From Heloderma charlesbogerti (taxonomy: Eukaryota > Chordata > Lepidosauria > Squamata > Helodermatidae), in contig JANEZZ010001874.1 in NCBI GenBank assembly GCA_026122225.1, positions 62,001 to 126,000 of the forward strand: 64,000 nt of DNA, written 5' to 3'. The notes beneath the pieces are model-generated. The model saw only the letters and a list, made by a program, of their open reading frames with translations. It ran no database searches and was not told where the DNA came from. Below, piece after piece: positions 43,704 to 55,874 of the stretch. Each line of letters begins with the position of its first letter. Position 1 is the stretch's first letter. Both the position numbers and the translations under genes were made by a program.

Positions 43704-44822
43704 GAATTCCAGAAAAACATCTATTTCTGCTTCATTGACTACGCTAAAGCCTTTGATTGTGTGGATCACAACAAAATGTGGCAAATTCTTAAAGTGATGG
43801 GAGTACCAGACCACCTTACCTGTCTCCTGAGAAACCTGTACCAGGGTCAAGAAGCAACAGTAAGAACCAGACATGGAACAACCGATTGGTTCAAAATTGG
43901 GAAAGGAGTACGACAAGGCTGCATATTGTCACCCTGCTTATTTAACTTATATGCAGAGTACATCATGAGAAACGCCGGGTTGGATGAATCACAGGTTGGA
44001 ATTAAGATTGCCAGGAGAATTATCAACAACCTCCGATATGCAGACGATACCACCCTAATGGCAGAAAGGGAAGAGGATCTCAAGAGCCTCTTGTTGAGGG
44101 TGAAAGTGGAGAGTGCAAAAGCTGGTTTGAAACTCAACATTAAAAAAATGAAGATCATGGCATCTGTCCCCATCACTTCCTGGCATATAGAAGGGGAAGA
44201 AATGGAAGCAGTGACAGATTTTACTTTCTTGGGCTCCAAGATCACCGCAGACGGTGACTGTAGCCATGAAATTAAAAGACGCTTGCTCCTTGGGAGGAAA
44301 GCTATGGCCAACCTAGACAGCATAGTAAGAAGCAGAGACATCACCTTGCCGACAAAGGTCCGTCTAATTAAAGCTATGGTTTTCCCAGTAGTAATGTATG
44401 GCTGTGAGAGCTGGACTATAAGGAAGGCTGAGTGCCAAAGAATTGATGCTTTCGAACTGTGGGGCTGGAGAAGACTCTTACGAGTCCCCTGGACTGCAAG
44501 GAGGTCAAATCAGTCCATCCTAAAGGAAATCAACCCTGAGTGCTCATTGGAAGGACAGATACTGAAGCTGAAGCTCCAATATTTTGGCCACCTAATGCGA
44601 AGAGAAAACTCTCTGAAAAAGACCCTGATGCTGGGAAAGACTGAAGGCAAAAGGAGAAGGGGACGACAGAGGATGAGATGGCTAGATAGCATCACCGATG
44701 CAATGAATATGAACTTGAGCACACTCCGGGAGAGAGCGCAGGACAGGAAGGCCTGGCATGCTATGGTCCATGGGGTCACGAAGAGTCGGACACGACTGAA
44801 CAACTGAACAACAACAACAACA
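43704..44822 (+). pseudogene. BovB LINE, 5'-truncated, longest open RT frame in the window
   Basis: From 43761 a 348-residue frame stays open to 44807. It includes HLTCLLRNLYQGQEATVRT, motif B GVRQGCILSPCLFNLY, NNLRYADDTTLMAERE, FTFLGSKITADGDCSHEIK, LWGWRRLLRVPWTARRSN and the C-terminus VHGVTKSRTRLNN. Motif A (KAFDCVDHNK) lies upstream in the same phase without a start codon. There is no endonuclease. It is truncated within about 10 bases of the same site as the copy at 41126. The tail is (ACA)n. Confidence 0.92.
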
Positions 44823-46085
44823 AGAAATGACCAGATTTTGGTGGCAAGCTCTTGGGCACCCAGTGAATTTGGGGAAAGATTCCTAGGAGGTTTTGTGGAT
44901 ACTGGAAGGGGTCCAAAATGTGTCACCCTGAACTGCAACTCATTAGGATAATGATATCATTGACATGCCTTAGAAGTCTTTGACATGGGCCTTATACAAT
45001 GGATCTACGTCAAAAATAAACTAGCTAGCCCTTGGATCCACTATGGATCCACTATGGTATACTTCTTTTCTTTTTTTCCAGAAGATAATCTATTCTGCTG
45101 TCTTTATTTGATTTTAAGTGCTATTACTCACCCTGAATACTGAAGGATAGGATAACTTAAAAACTTCAGGGGGAAAATGCAGCTGACAAGTTGCACTCTC
45201 TCAGAGTGCACTGTTTTCATGGTATCCAATTAAGCATATGCAATTTAGCTCTGTACAATTATTTCTATTCAGTTATGCTTTAAACAAATTAGATTCTAAT
45301 TACCACCAATTGTGACATCTTCTACACATACAATAAAGTACTATTCATTTAACAGAAATATTTCAGTGTTCATTTTTAATCTGGATAGGTGAAGTGTTTC
45401 CACAGTTATTATGTTAGAGAGCTTTTCAGCTCAGTGACTAGAGAACTTTTGGAAGAAATTGGATGTAATTGAACACAGAGAAGAGAGCTAAATTGGTGCT
45501 ATATCAGAGCTGGCCACATTACTTGTTGGTTTATAGTCAACAGGCAAACACAAGTGTTGAAAATAACAAATGATCCAGGACCCCATAAACAACATACCTC
45601 AAGGAACATCAAAGTAAGCCACTGCTAAAAGTCTGGGCACAACGTAATTTCACTAAGAGAAAATAAATTGTTCCCAGAACTCTGCCACCACTTTTCTCAC
45701 TGCCCCCCACCCTGCAAGAATGTTGCCTAGTTCATAGACTTCCACAATTTTTTCCTGGATTATTAGTATTTCTTGCTGCTGTCAATGGACAATAGATGTG
45801 GGTGCTGCTATCCTTTGTCCAGGGGCTGATTGTTAAACCTCACTCTGAAATCCTTATAAAAATGAAGACATCAAGATGCAATCATATGCAAGTTTAGACA
45901 AGAAAACATCCTACAACTCTCAGGCAGCTGGGAGCTGTAGGACTTTTTTTTCTGTTTAAATATGCATAGGATTCTGCCCTGAGGGAGCAAACTGGTACAG
46001 GAGTAATTACACATCAGTCCTACTGAGGTTGATGAAACTTACTCCCAAGTAAGATTGCAGCCTTAGTGCATCATTTGCATCTAAG
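44823..46085. other. Unassigned DNA
   Basis: A half copy of the TGCAATCC-type palindromic repeat lies near 46015-46065. Nothing else recognised. Confidence 0.4.
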
Positions 46086-46379
46086 GGCACAATCCTATCA
46101 ATTGCACCTTCAATGATTGGAAGCCCCCAAACTCTGAGATGTCTAAGCATCCAATGCAGGGTCGGAGGAGCAGTGGAGGCGATCTTCATCTCCCAGTCCT
46201 CTCACCCTGTATATTTTGCTAGATGGTTTCTTTCCATGCTGGCTGCAAGGGGGCAGAGGAAGGGGTCAGATCTCTGACTCCCCCTTCCAAGATGGGATCA
46301 CTGTCTCTGACCTCAGAGGGGGGAATCCTCAGTATCCTATGGCCCCTCAGACATTGTCTAGGGGCCATAGGATTGCTCA
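46086..46379. repeat. Candidate MITE-like repeat with AATCCTAT termini, copy 2
   Basis: GCACAATCCTATCAATTGCA at the left and CATAGGATTGCTCAC at the right are approximate inverses. The inner CAGATCTCTGACTCCCCCTT and GACCTCAGAGG blocks resemble 9130-9260. Confidence 0.42.
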
Positions 46380-47052
46380 CTCCATCTCTTTCAATGATAG
46401 CTTTGCAGCATGCTGGAAAATACTGGGCCTCTAATTTAAAACAATACAGAGAGTTTTTAGCTTAATGTGGAACTGGATGTCCAAGCCCTATCTTGGATAT
46501 ACTTGGATATTGTTATTTTAGCATATATGCACTAATAGGAATTCACTTTGAATTTTGGGTTTAATTCTGCCACGTGTATTTAGGAATTATACTGGAAGCT
46601 TGAACTGCATAGTTTATGAGATCTGTTGCCATTGTATTGCTAAGCAATAGACCAAGAACTCATCATATTTACCTTAGAAAAATTGGTTTCAAGTGTGAAT
46701 ATTTAGTACCATTCCATTTATAGATCTACTAAGATAATTGCTTCCTTATAGCCCATGCGTGAATAGCAAATTCGACCCTGGAACCAGATCTGAAACTCTG
46801 GAAAATGGCCAGATTCTGACTGGACTGATTCAGCAGCTGTTAGGTACCGAATCCGAGTCAAGATGTGGAAATCCAAGGCTCTGGGCATTTCATTGACTAT
46901 TATGGGAAATTTAACAAAAATGACTATAACTCCCCCCCCCCCCGTTTGTCAGGGAGGAATGACATTTGCAGGCAGAGTAGCCCCTTAGGAGGGCTTTAGG
47001 CCTGCCAAATTTCAGGGAAAAAAGGGTGGTGCTTTTTTACACAAATTTATAT
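46380..47052. other. Unassigned DNA
   Basis: No gene or repeat recognised. Confidence 0.35.
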
Positions 47053-47435
47053 TAGAGATGTTGCAAGAGTCCAGGAAGGGGTTGGAGTCTGGCGGACTTT
47101 CCCTGGCTTGGCCTCCTGGACTCCAGCCCACAGACTGCCATCCTTGCCCAACATGGTACGCACTGAGCCGGGCAAGCGCATGGTCACTGCTGGTCTGACG
47201 AGCTGCCATTTTGCATAAAAATGGTGTCTCTGCCATTTATGTAAATCCCCATTCATGAAAATGGCAGCAGGAAATGAGAGGAGGCCAGGGCAAGAGTGCT
47301 GGAGCGCCATGATGCTTCCAGCTGCTTGCTGAGCTCCAGAGCACCTAGTGGCTGGGTCCGTCAGCACCCCAGGGCTTGTTGAGTGGGGTCTGGGAAGCCA
47401 GTTGGGGGCATTTTTGGACTCCCACACCATCCCTA
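47053..47435. mobile_element. Older hAT foldback element, degraded
   Basis: Starts TAGAGATGTTGCAAGAGTCC and ends CACCATCCCTA. The interior GCCATTTTGCATAAAAATGG forms a hairpin (about 47203-47223). The sequence GGACTCCAGCCCACAG relates it to 36508-37044 and 60904. Flanks do not form a good TSD. Confidence 0.5.
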
Positions 47436-47912
47436 CATATCATAGAGATGTCCCCAGGCAAGAAACCTGCAAATGTTCAGAAGGATAGGCACAGGGGCTA
47501 GAGAGTTATTCTGCTTGAAAACTGATAAAGGCTTATTTTCATAGGGAAGCCTGGTGGCTTTGGAAGAATAGCCATCTCACAATCCCATTATTGTCCTCCC
47601 CCAAGCACAGAAATTGGAGATCCTCTGGTAAAACATGCCCTATGATCGGAAGGTGGACCTGTCACTCAACCTGACTCCCTCCCTCCTCTTCTCCCATAGG
47701 CATTTAGAGAAAGGAAAGCAACATACACGTGCTTTCTCTACCTTTCCAAAGCCCAGATCCTGAATGAAGCCTCATGCAGGCTCCAGTTCCAGTTCTGGCC
47801 ACTTTGGAGGGAGGCTCACTTCACCTCAGGGAGTACCAGGAACAGTCTGAAGAAGCCTGGTTCTGCTTGGTCTTCTGCCAAATCTGATGCATATCCCTAG
47901 TGAAGAGTATCA
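47436..47912. other. Unassigned DNA
   Basis: No gene or repeat recognised. Confidence 0.35.
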
Positions 47913-48815
47913 TAGGGATGGGGGAGAATTTCTCCCCGAAACTTCGGGGGGCTGAGTGCCAACGTATTTGGCCCCCTGAAGTAGTTTCGGGAAGAAATTC
48001 TCCACCCCCCCGCCCCCCGGCCCCTCCCGGGATGGGACTTACATTTCCCGAATGTCCCTCCCGGCGGTGGGTCCCAGCGGCGGTTCGGCAGGTCTTCGAC
48101 AGGGGCAGGGGTGGCAGCAGGTCTTTCGACCGGCTGCCGCCGCCGCCATTCCAAGAAAAGTTAAAAAAAAAACACCCCAGTGATAGGCTACGTGACGATT
48201 AACGTAGCCTATCACGGCTAGATTTGCAAAGTCAGCTGTGATAGGCTACGTAAATCGTCACGTAGCCTATCACGGGTGACTTAAAAAAAAAAAAAGCGCG
48301 TACGGCTAATGGCGGCCCCCATAGGGAGCCACCATTTGTGTTCCTTATTTGGTCGCTGTAGTCTACGTAAAGATTACGTAGACTACGGCGAAAATAAGGG
48401 CAACGCTATTTGCGTTGCCCTTATTTTCGCCGTAGTCTACGTAAAGATTTACGTAGACTACAGCAACGAAATAAGGAACGCGAATGGCGGCTCCCTATGG
48501 GAGCACTTTTTTTTTTTTTAAAGTCACCCGTGATAGGCTACGTGACGATTAACGTAGCCTATCACGGCTGACTTTGCAGATCTAGCCATGATAGGCTACG
48601 TTAATCGTCACGTAGCCTATCACAGGGGCGTTTTTTTTTTTACTTTTTATTTCGTGGCCGAGCGAGGCGAGGCGCCTCCTCCCCGGCCTGAATTTCGGCT
48701 GGTCGAGGCGGGATGCCTCCCCCCCCGGCCTGAACTTCAGGGGGAGCAGCGAAGCGCCTCCCCCCCACCGCGAAGCAAGCTGCGAGACCAGGTAAGTGAC
48801 TTTCGTGCACCCCTA
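47913..48815. mobile_element. FB-hAT, full-size copy without matching TSD
   Basis: Left A arm (TAGGGATGGGGGAGAATTTC), right B arm ending GTGCACCCCTA. Core complete, with apex at about 48400-48420 (GCAACGCTATTTGCGTTGC); the right ATGGCGGC hairpin is cut to half (48483-48505). Flanks GAGTATCA and AATTCATT do not match. Confidence 0.87.
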
Positions 48816-48822
48816 AATTCAT

Positions 48823-49030
48823 TACACAGTGTAGTCACTACGTGGCACTGGATAGAGTTGTATCTGGGTGGGGTCAGGAGATTCCTGATGCTGTTCTATT
48901 TTTATTTGAGAGAGACAATGACATTCTTGTCTACCTTCCTGATTGTTGTGTCCTCTAAGCCTTCCATGACAATCTGCATACCTGGGAAGAAAAACACAAT
49001 GACCATGACTGGATTGAATTAATGCTGTAA
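48823..49030. repeat. Unclassified interspersed repeat, copy 2
   Basis: Parallel to 12840-13060 through TCAGGAGATTCCTGATGCTG, CTTCCTGATTGTTG and GTGTCCTCTAAGCCTTCC. Confidence 0.4.
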
Positions 49031-49508
49031 CCTTAAACATAGGGTGGAAGTGAAACATATCTACTTCCTCCTATTTATAGTATATCCTAGTTATGTATGA
49101 CATCTTCTGATAGTTTCTGATTGCTGGGAATAGACAATCTATTTAGACAGGCTTCTTATATCTATCTATCAATCCATCTTTATTGCATACAACCAAAGGT
49201 TATCACAAAACAAGGGAGAAGAAAGAAAACAAGAACAAATCCATAATAAAGTGTTAAATCAAATAATCTCCACTACTTATAAATAGATTAAACACAATTC
49301 CATTTATAAAGCATCCATTACAATTAACGAGACTTGATATGTAAGATATTTGATCAGATCAGCCAAAAGCATGAAAACTTTCTCAAAATCTGACATCAGG
49401 GCAATGAAGAAAACTGTTGCTCTATGCAATGGGCCGTACAAGAAATAATGACAGGAATCCTGCAGCTCTCCCACCTCACAAATCCAGAAATGTTGGCCCC
49501 ACGAATGT
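49031..49508. other. Unassigned DNA
   Basis: CATCTTTATTGCATACAACC at about 49170 looks like a poly-A-signal-bearing tail of a LINE or LTR on the minus strand, but cannot be placed. Confidence 0.3.
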
Positions 49509-50212
49509 TAGGGATGGCAGAGAATTCTGCCACTGACTCCAATGAGGCTGGATTCTAAGAATCTGCTCCCCCCGGAGTCGGTAGCAGAATGAAAGACTCA
49601 CCTCTGCCACCGGGGGAATCCACACTGGCCAGATCCTATTGGCTGCTGGCTGTCTGCTTGCCATCAACTGCAGGCAGCTGCTGCCTGTCTTCGGACACAG
49701 AGGGCATCCCTGCCTTTTGCCATGATAGGCTATGTAAAGATTTATGTAGCCTATCATGGCAAACACCAGGGAAGCAAATACGCTCCGCTATGCCATTTGC
49801 GTCCTTGCTAGGGATGTCAGAGAATTCCGCCATGGATCTCAGTGTGGCCGAATGCCAGTGCAATCGGGCCCCCGAAATCCATGGCAGAACGAAGCCCCAC
49901 CGCGCCTCCCCACCCCATGAAATGGGCCTGGAACGGAGCACCTACCTGCTGCCTTCCGCGCTGTCTTGTGAATGACGGCCACGTCTGCGGCCACCATTCG
50001 CTTCTTGCATGTAGCCGTGATAGGCTACGTAAATACTTACGTAGCCTATCACGGCTAACACAGGAATGCAATTTGCATATTTATGTAGCCTATCACAGCA
50101 AAAAAAAAAACCCACAGTGAACGCAAATGGCGGCGGCTATGGCGGCCGCCATTTGCGTTCCCGTTTTTTTTTGCCGTTTTAGCCTACGTAAATGTTTACG
50201 TAGGCTATTATA

Positions 50213-51989
50213 TAGGGATGTACGAAAGTGACTTACCTGTTCGTGGATTCTGTTCATGGTGGGGGGGCGCTCCATCCCTCCCCCCGGAATCCTTGACGGG
50301 GGGGAGGCGATCCGGTCCTCCCCCCCCAGAATCCTGCCTGGCCGGTTCTGCTCAGCGACAGCTCTGTGGAGCAGCAAGCCAGGGCCGCCCACAGCCGGAT
50401 TTCCGGCCGCAGACTGGCTGGTGCGGACGCAAATGGCGGCCGCCATAGCGGCTGCCATTTGCATCCAGCCAGGCAGCTGAGATAGGCTATGTAAGTCTTT
50501 ATGTTAGGGGTGCACGAAAGCCACTTACCTGGTCTCGCAGCTTGTTTGCGGTGGGGGGGAGGCGCTTCGCTGCTCCCCCCGAAGTTCAGGCCGGGGGGGA
50601 GGCTTCCCGCCTCGCCCAGCCAAAATTCAGGCCGGGGGGGAGGCTTTCCACCTCGCCCGGCCAAAATACAGGCCGGGGAGGAGGCGCCTCGCCTCGCCCG
50701 GCTGCGAAATAAAAATTTAAAAAAAAAACGCCCCCGTGATAGGCTACGTGACGATTAACGTAGCCTATCACGGCTAGATCTGCAAAGTCAGCCATGATAG
50801 GCTACGTTAATCATCACATAGCCTATCACGGGTGACTTAAAAAAAAAAAAAAGCGTGTACACAAATGGCGGCCCCCATAGGGAGCCGCCATTCACGTTCC
50901 TTATTTGGTCGCTGTAGTCTACGTAAATCTTTACATAGACTACGGCGAAAATAAGGGCAACGCAAATAGCGTTGCCCTTATATTCGCCGTAGTCTACGTA
51001 ATTTACCTAGACTACGCTGTAGTCTACGTAATCACGGGGGCGTTTTTTTTTTTTTTACTTTTATTGGAATGGAGGCAGCGACAGCCGGTCAAAAGACCGG
51101 CTGCCGCCTCTGCCCCTGTCGAAGACCTGATGAACCGCCGCCAGGACCCGTCGCCGGGAGGGACATTCGGGAAAGGTAAGTCCCATCCCGGGGGGGGTGT
51201 GGGGGGTGTGGGGGTGCAGAGAATTTCTCCCCGAAACTACTTCGGGGGGCCGAACACGTTGGCACTCGGCCCCCCGAAGTTTCGGGGCGGAATTCTCCCC
51301 CATCCCTACTTTACGTAGCCTAATACGGCTGGGCAAAAAAAAAGAACGGCGTACGCAAATGGTGGCAGCTACAGCAGCTGCCATTTGCGTTCCCTATTTT
51401 TCGCCATCTTAGCCTACGTAAATATTTACAAAGGCTATTACAGAGGAAAAAAAGGAGAATGCAAATAGCATAGTGGGCGCTATTTGAGTTCCTTTTTTAT
51501 TCGCCGTTTTAGCCTAAGTAAATATTTACGTAGGCTAAAATGGGGGGGAAGGAATGCAAATAGCTCCCACTATGTTATTTGCGTTCCCCTTTTTTTTCTG
51601 CCATAGTAGCCTACGTAAATATTTACGTAGACTGAAACGGCGAAAAATAAGGAACGCAAATGGCAGCCGCCGTAGCTGCCTCCATTTGCGTACGCCTTTT
51701 TTTGTTTTTGTTTTTATTGGCTTGCTGTGATAGGCTACGTAAAGACCTACATAGCGTATCATGGCAAAGACCAGAATGCAAATGGCGGCCGTGGCAGCCG
51801 GTCAAAAGACCAGCCACCGCCGCTGAAGCCGCCACCATCCAAAACATCCGCCCCAGGTAAGTCTTGTCCCAGGGGGAATCCGCGGGGTGGCGGGGGGGTG
51901 GCAGGCCATTCCACCACAGATTTCAGGGGGCTGAATGCCAGTGGATTCGGCCTCACTGAAATCCGTGGCGGAATTCTCCGCCATCCCAA
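50213..51989. mobile_element. FB-hAT nest, level 3
   Basis: B left end TAGGGATGTACGAAAGTGAC, A right end CTCCGCCATCCCAA. Flanks CTATTATA (50205-50212) and CTATTACG (51990-51997) match 6 of 8. The core contains the GCATAGTGGGCGCTATTTG subtype hairpins (51420-51660) and donor CCCAGGTAAGTC (about 51853-51864). Confidence 0.83.
50505..51308. mobile_element. FB-hAT nest, level 4 (innermost)
   Basis: B left end TAGGGGTGCACGAAAGCCAC, A right end CCCCCATCCCTA. Octamers CTTTATGT (50497-50504) and CTTTACGT (51309-51316) match 7 of 8. The right half-core is largely deleted: after GCGTTGCCCTTATATTCGCC the hairpin collapses to TACGTAATTTACCTAGACTA (about 50994) and runs straight into the A arm. Confidence 0.9.
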
Positions 51990-53075
51990 CTATTACGGCA
52001 AAAAAAAAAAAAGGAACGCAAAAGGTGTAGTGGCCGCAATTTGCGTTCCTTTTTTTTTTTTTTTTTGCCGTATTATTAAATATTTACATAGGCTAAAACA
52101 GAAAAAAAAAAGGGAACGCAAATGGCGGCCGCCATAGCCACCGCCATTTGCGTTTGCTGTTTTTTTTTTCCCATGACAGGCTACGTAAATATTTACATAG
52201 TCTATCATGGCAAAATACAGGGACGCAAATGGTGGCGGCTACGGCTGCCGCCATTTGCGACCCTGCAGGTTGCCCAGCAGCTGGATGTCCGGCTGCGGGC
52301 TGCCCTGGCCAGCAGCTCTGCAGAATTTCTACACAGCGGAGCCAGGCAGAGAGAATTTGGGGGGGAGGGACAGAGCGCCTCCCCCCCCCACGAATGTCAC
52401 CCTTCAAAAAGGTAAGTGACGTTTGTACGTCCCTAGTCCCTGCTTTTTGCCATGATAGGGTATGTAAAGATTTACGTAGCCTATCATGCCAAAAGGCAGG
52501 GATGCCATTTGCGGCAGCAGCCAGAGCGGACCGGCAGACTCACTGCGGAGCAGAGCTAGCTGAGGAAGATTCTGGGGGGAGGACCGGATCACCTTCCCTC
52601 CCCGCAAGGACCCACAGGCAGATGAGGCTGAGTACAATCCATACACCCCTAATGAAACTTTAAAGAACCTTCCATAAAGTAGTACAGATTGTTTGAAAGT
52701 GCAACTTCGTAAAAGCCTCTTAATAAAGAAAATGTAAGGTCATATAACCCCTTCATGGATCACTGCCTTGTTGTGGCAAAGGGGCTTGCATAACTCAGTG
52801 AAGCCATAAGCTATGCCATGCAGGGCCACCCAAGATGGACAGGTCATGGCAGAGAGTTCTGAAAAAATGTGATCCACTGGAGAAGGAAATGGCAACCCAC
52901 TCCAGTATTCTTGCCAAGAAAACCCCATGGAATGTATCACAAGGCTAAAAGATATGATGCCAGAAGATGAGCCCCTCAGGTTGGAAGGTGTCCAATATAC
53001 TACTGGGGAAGAAGAGCAGAGGGAATTTCCAAGTAGCGCCAGAAAGAGTGAAGCGGCTGGGCCAAAGCCGAAAGG

Positions 53076-53616
53076 TAGGGATGGCGGAGAATTTCTCCCT
53101 GAAACTTCGGGGGGCCGAGCACCAACGTGTTCGGCCCCCCGAACAAGTTTCGGGGAGAAATCCTCCACACACCCCGCGCCCCGCCCCCCCCGGGACGGGA
53201 CTTACCCTCCCTGAATGTCCCTCCCGGCGGCGGGTCCGGCTGGCGGTTCGTCGGGTGTTCGAGCGGGGAGGGAGCGGCAGCTGGTCTTTCGACCGGCTGC
53301 CGCCGCCGCCATTGCAATAAAAGAAAAAGAAAAAAAACATCCCCTGATAGGCTACGTGACGATTCACGTAGCCTATCACGGCTAGATTTGCAAAGTCAGC
53401 CGTGATAGGCTACGTGAATCGTCACGTAGCCTATCACGGGTGACTTGAAAAAAAAAAAAAAGTGTGTACGGATAATGGCGGCCCCCATAGGGAGCCGCCA
53501 TTCCCGTTCCTTATTTGGTCACTGTAGTCTACGTAAATGTTTACGTAGACTACGGCAAAAATAAGGGCAACGCGAACAAGCTGCGAGAAAAGGTAAGTGA
53601 CTTTCGTCCACCCCTA
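53076..53616. mobile_element. FB-hAT deletion derivative inside BovB
   Basis: Perfect TSD CCGAAAGG (53068-53075, 53617-53624). The A arm and left half-core are complete up to the apex (ATAAGGGCAACGC, about 53571). The sequence then jumps to the last 40 bases of a B arm (GAACAAGCTGCGAGAAAAGG). The whole right half-core is gone. Confidence 0.94.
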
Positions 53617-53624
53617 CCGAAAGG

Positions 53625-54980
53625 ACACTCAGCTGTGGATGTGTTTGCTGGTGAAAAGAAAGTCCGATGCTGTAAAGAACAATATTGTTTAGGAACCTGG
53701 AATGTAAGATCAATGAATGAAAGTAAGCTGGAGGTGGTCAAACATGAGATGGCAAGATTGAACATTGACATCTTGGGAATCAGCGAACTAAAATGCACAA
53801 GCATGAGCGAATTTAATTCAGGTGACCATTATATCTACAACTGTGGGCAAGAATCCCTTAGAAGAAATGGAGTAGCACTCATAGTCAACAAAAGAGTGAG
53901 AAAAGCAGTACTGGGGTACAATCTCAAAAATGATAGAATGATCTCAGTACGAATCCAAGGCAAACCATTCAGCATCACAGTAATTAAAGTCTATGCCCCA
54001 GCCACTGAGGCTGAAGAAGCTGAGGAAGACCTACAACAGCTTCTAGAACTAACACCAAAAAAAGATGTCTTCTTCATCGTAGGGGATTGGAATGCTAAAG
54101 TAGGAAGTCAAGAAATCACCGGGATAACAGGCAAGCATGGCCTTGGTGTACAAAATGAAGCAGGACAAAGGCTAATAAAGTTTTGCCAAGAGAACACGCT
54201 GATCATAGCAAACACTCTTTTCCAACAGCACAAGAGGCAACTCTACACATGGACATCACCAGATGGTCAATACTGAAATCAGATTGGTTATGTCCTTTGC
54301 AGCCAAAGATGGAGAAGCTCTATACAGTCAGTAAAAACAAGACCTGGAGCTGACTGTGGCTCAGATCATGAGCTTCTTGTTGCAAAATTTCAGCTTAAAT
54401 TGAAGAATGTAGGGAAAACCACTAAACCATTCAGGTATGACCTAAATCATATCCCTTATGAATATACAGTGGAGGTGAGGAATAGTTCTAAGCGATTAGA
54501 CCTGATAGACAGAGTGCCTGAGGAACTATGGACGGAGGTCCGTAACATTGTTCAGGAGGCAGCAACTCAATCCATCCCAAAGAAAAAGAAATGCAAGAAA
54601 GCAAAGTAGCTGTCTGATGAGGCTGTACAAGTAGCTGAGGAAGGAAGGGAAGTGAAAAGCAAGGGAGACAGGGGAAGATATATCCAACTGAATGCAGAGT
54701 TCCCGAGAATAGCAAGGAGAGACAAGAAGGCCTTCTTAAATGAACAATACAAAGAAATCGAGGAAAACAACAGAATGGGAAAGACTAGAGATCTCTTCAA
54801 GAAAATCAGAGATGTCAAGGGAACGTTTTGTGCAAAGACGGGCATGATAAAGGACAAACAGGGCAGGGATCTAACAGAAGCAGATGAGATTAAGAAGAGG
54901 TGGCAAGAATACACAGAAGAACTATACAGGGAAGATCTGAATGTCCCTGATAGCCATGATAGTGCGGTCACTGAACTTGA
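53625..54980 (+). pseudogene. BovB ORF2 endonuclease and linker
   Basis: Reads YCLGTWNVRSMNESKLEVV, NGVALIVNKRVRKAVLGYN, KVYAPATEAEEAEEDL, VGDWNAKVGSQEI, then a TGA at 54274-54276 replacing a CGA arginine codon. After it the frame continues with GSDHELL (about 54358-54378) and linker pieces at 54400-54609 and 54652-54980. GDWNAKVG and SDHELL mark the APE-type endonuclease active-site region. The linker also has a stop at 54607-54609 (AAAGTAG). Confidence 0.88.
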
Positions 54981-54983
54981 GCT

Positions 54984-55866
54984 TAGGGATGTACGAAAGT
55001 GATTTACCTTTCACGGATTATGTTGATGGTGGTGGTGGGGGGGAGATGGTCCATCCCTCACCCTGGAATCCTGGCCGGGGGGGAGGCACTCCATACCTTC
55101 CCCCAGAATCCTTGAACGGCCGGCTGTGCTCCGCAGCAGCTCCACGGAGCAGCCGGCCAGGCCCGGCCAGGCCAGAGCCATCTGCAGCTGGATTTCCGGC
55201 TGCGGAGGGCTCTGGGTAAAAAAAAAAAAAAAAAAATGCGTACGCAAATGGCGGTGGCTATGGCCGCCACCATTTGCGTTCCTTCTTTTTGGCCATCTTA
55301 ATCTACATAAATATTTATGTAGACTATGACAGCAAAAATAAATGGGAACGCAAATAGCGTAAAAAAAGATTTACGTAGGCTAAAACGGTGAATCAAAAGG
55401 GGACGCAAATAGCGCCCACTACTCTATTTGCGTTGCCCTTTATTTTTGCCATCATAGTCTATGTAAATATTTACGTAGATTAAGATGGTAAAAAGAAGGA
55501 ACGCAAATGGCGGCGGCCGTAGCCATTGCCATTTCCGTACGCTGTTATATTTTTGAAAACCCACCCAACCATGATAGGGTATGTAAATCTTTACATAGCC
55601 TATCACGTCTTTTTTTTTTTTTACACAAGCCTGGAAATGGTGGCGGCAGCAGCCGGTCGGAAGACCGGCTGCCACCAGAGTCGCTGCCAGAGCTGCTGCC
55701 AGAGCTGCTGCTGCCCGGAAGATCTGCCCCAGGTGAGTCTCGTCCCAGGGCGGATCTGCGAGGGAGTGGGGGGGGTGGCAGGCCGTTCCGCCATGGAGGT
55801 CGGGGGGCTGAATGCACTGGCATTTGGCCTCACCAAGATCCATGGCGGAATTCTCTGACATCCCTA
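54984..55866. mobile_element. FB-hAT inside BovB
   Basis: Perfect TSD CTTGAGCT (54976-54983, 55867-55874). B left end TAGGGATGTACGAAAGTG, A right end CTGACATCCCTA. Central hairpin of the ATAGCGCCCACTACTC subtype (about 55365-55490). Donor CCCAGGTGAGTC at about 55728-55739. Confidence 0.94.
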
Positions 55867-55874
55867 CTTGAGCT

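Larger units (their letters stand above)
49809..52435. mobile_element. FB-hAT nest, level 2
   Basis: A-like left end TAGGGATGTCAGAGAATTCC, B right end GTACGTCCCTA. The duplicated octamer GTCC(T/C)TGC (49801-49808, 52436-52443) matches 7 of 8. The right part holds hairpin CTACGTAAATATTTACATAG (about 52181), an ATGGTGGCGGC hairpin and donor AAGGTAAGTG (about 52410-52419). Confidence 0.83.
49509..52651. mobile_element. FB-hAT nest, level 1 (outermost)
   Basis: Left end TAGGGATGGCAGAGAATTCT; right end CCATACACCCCTA at 52651. Both ends resemble those of the element at 461-1062, which supports the pairing. Flanks ACGAATGT (49501-49508) and ATGAAACT (52652-52659) match only 5 of 8. Its own hairpin TGCCATGATAGGCTATG lies at about 49720 and its partner at about 52450. 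Levels 2 to 4 lie inside. Confidence 0.72.

Noticed and set aside
43761..44807. A domesticated reverse transcriptase gene
   Set aside because: The 348-residue frame lacks a start near motif A and an endonuclease, and its sibling at 41126 is already frameshifted. A recent dead-on-arrival LINE explains it.
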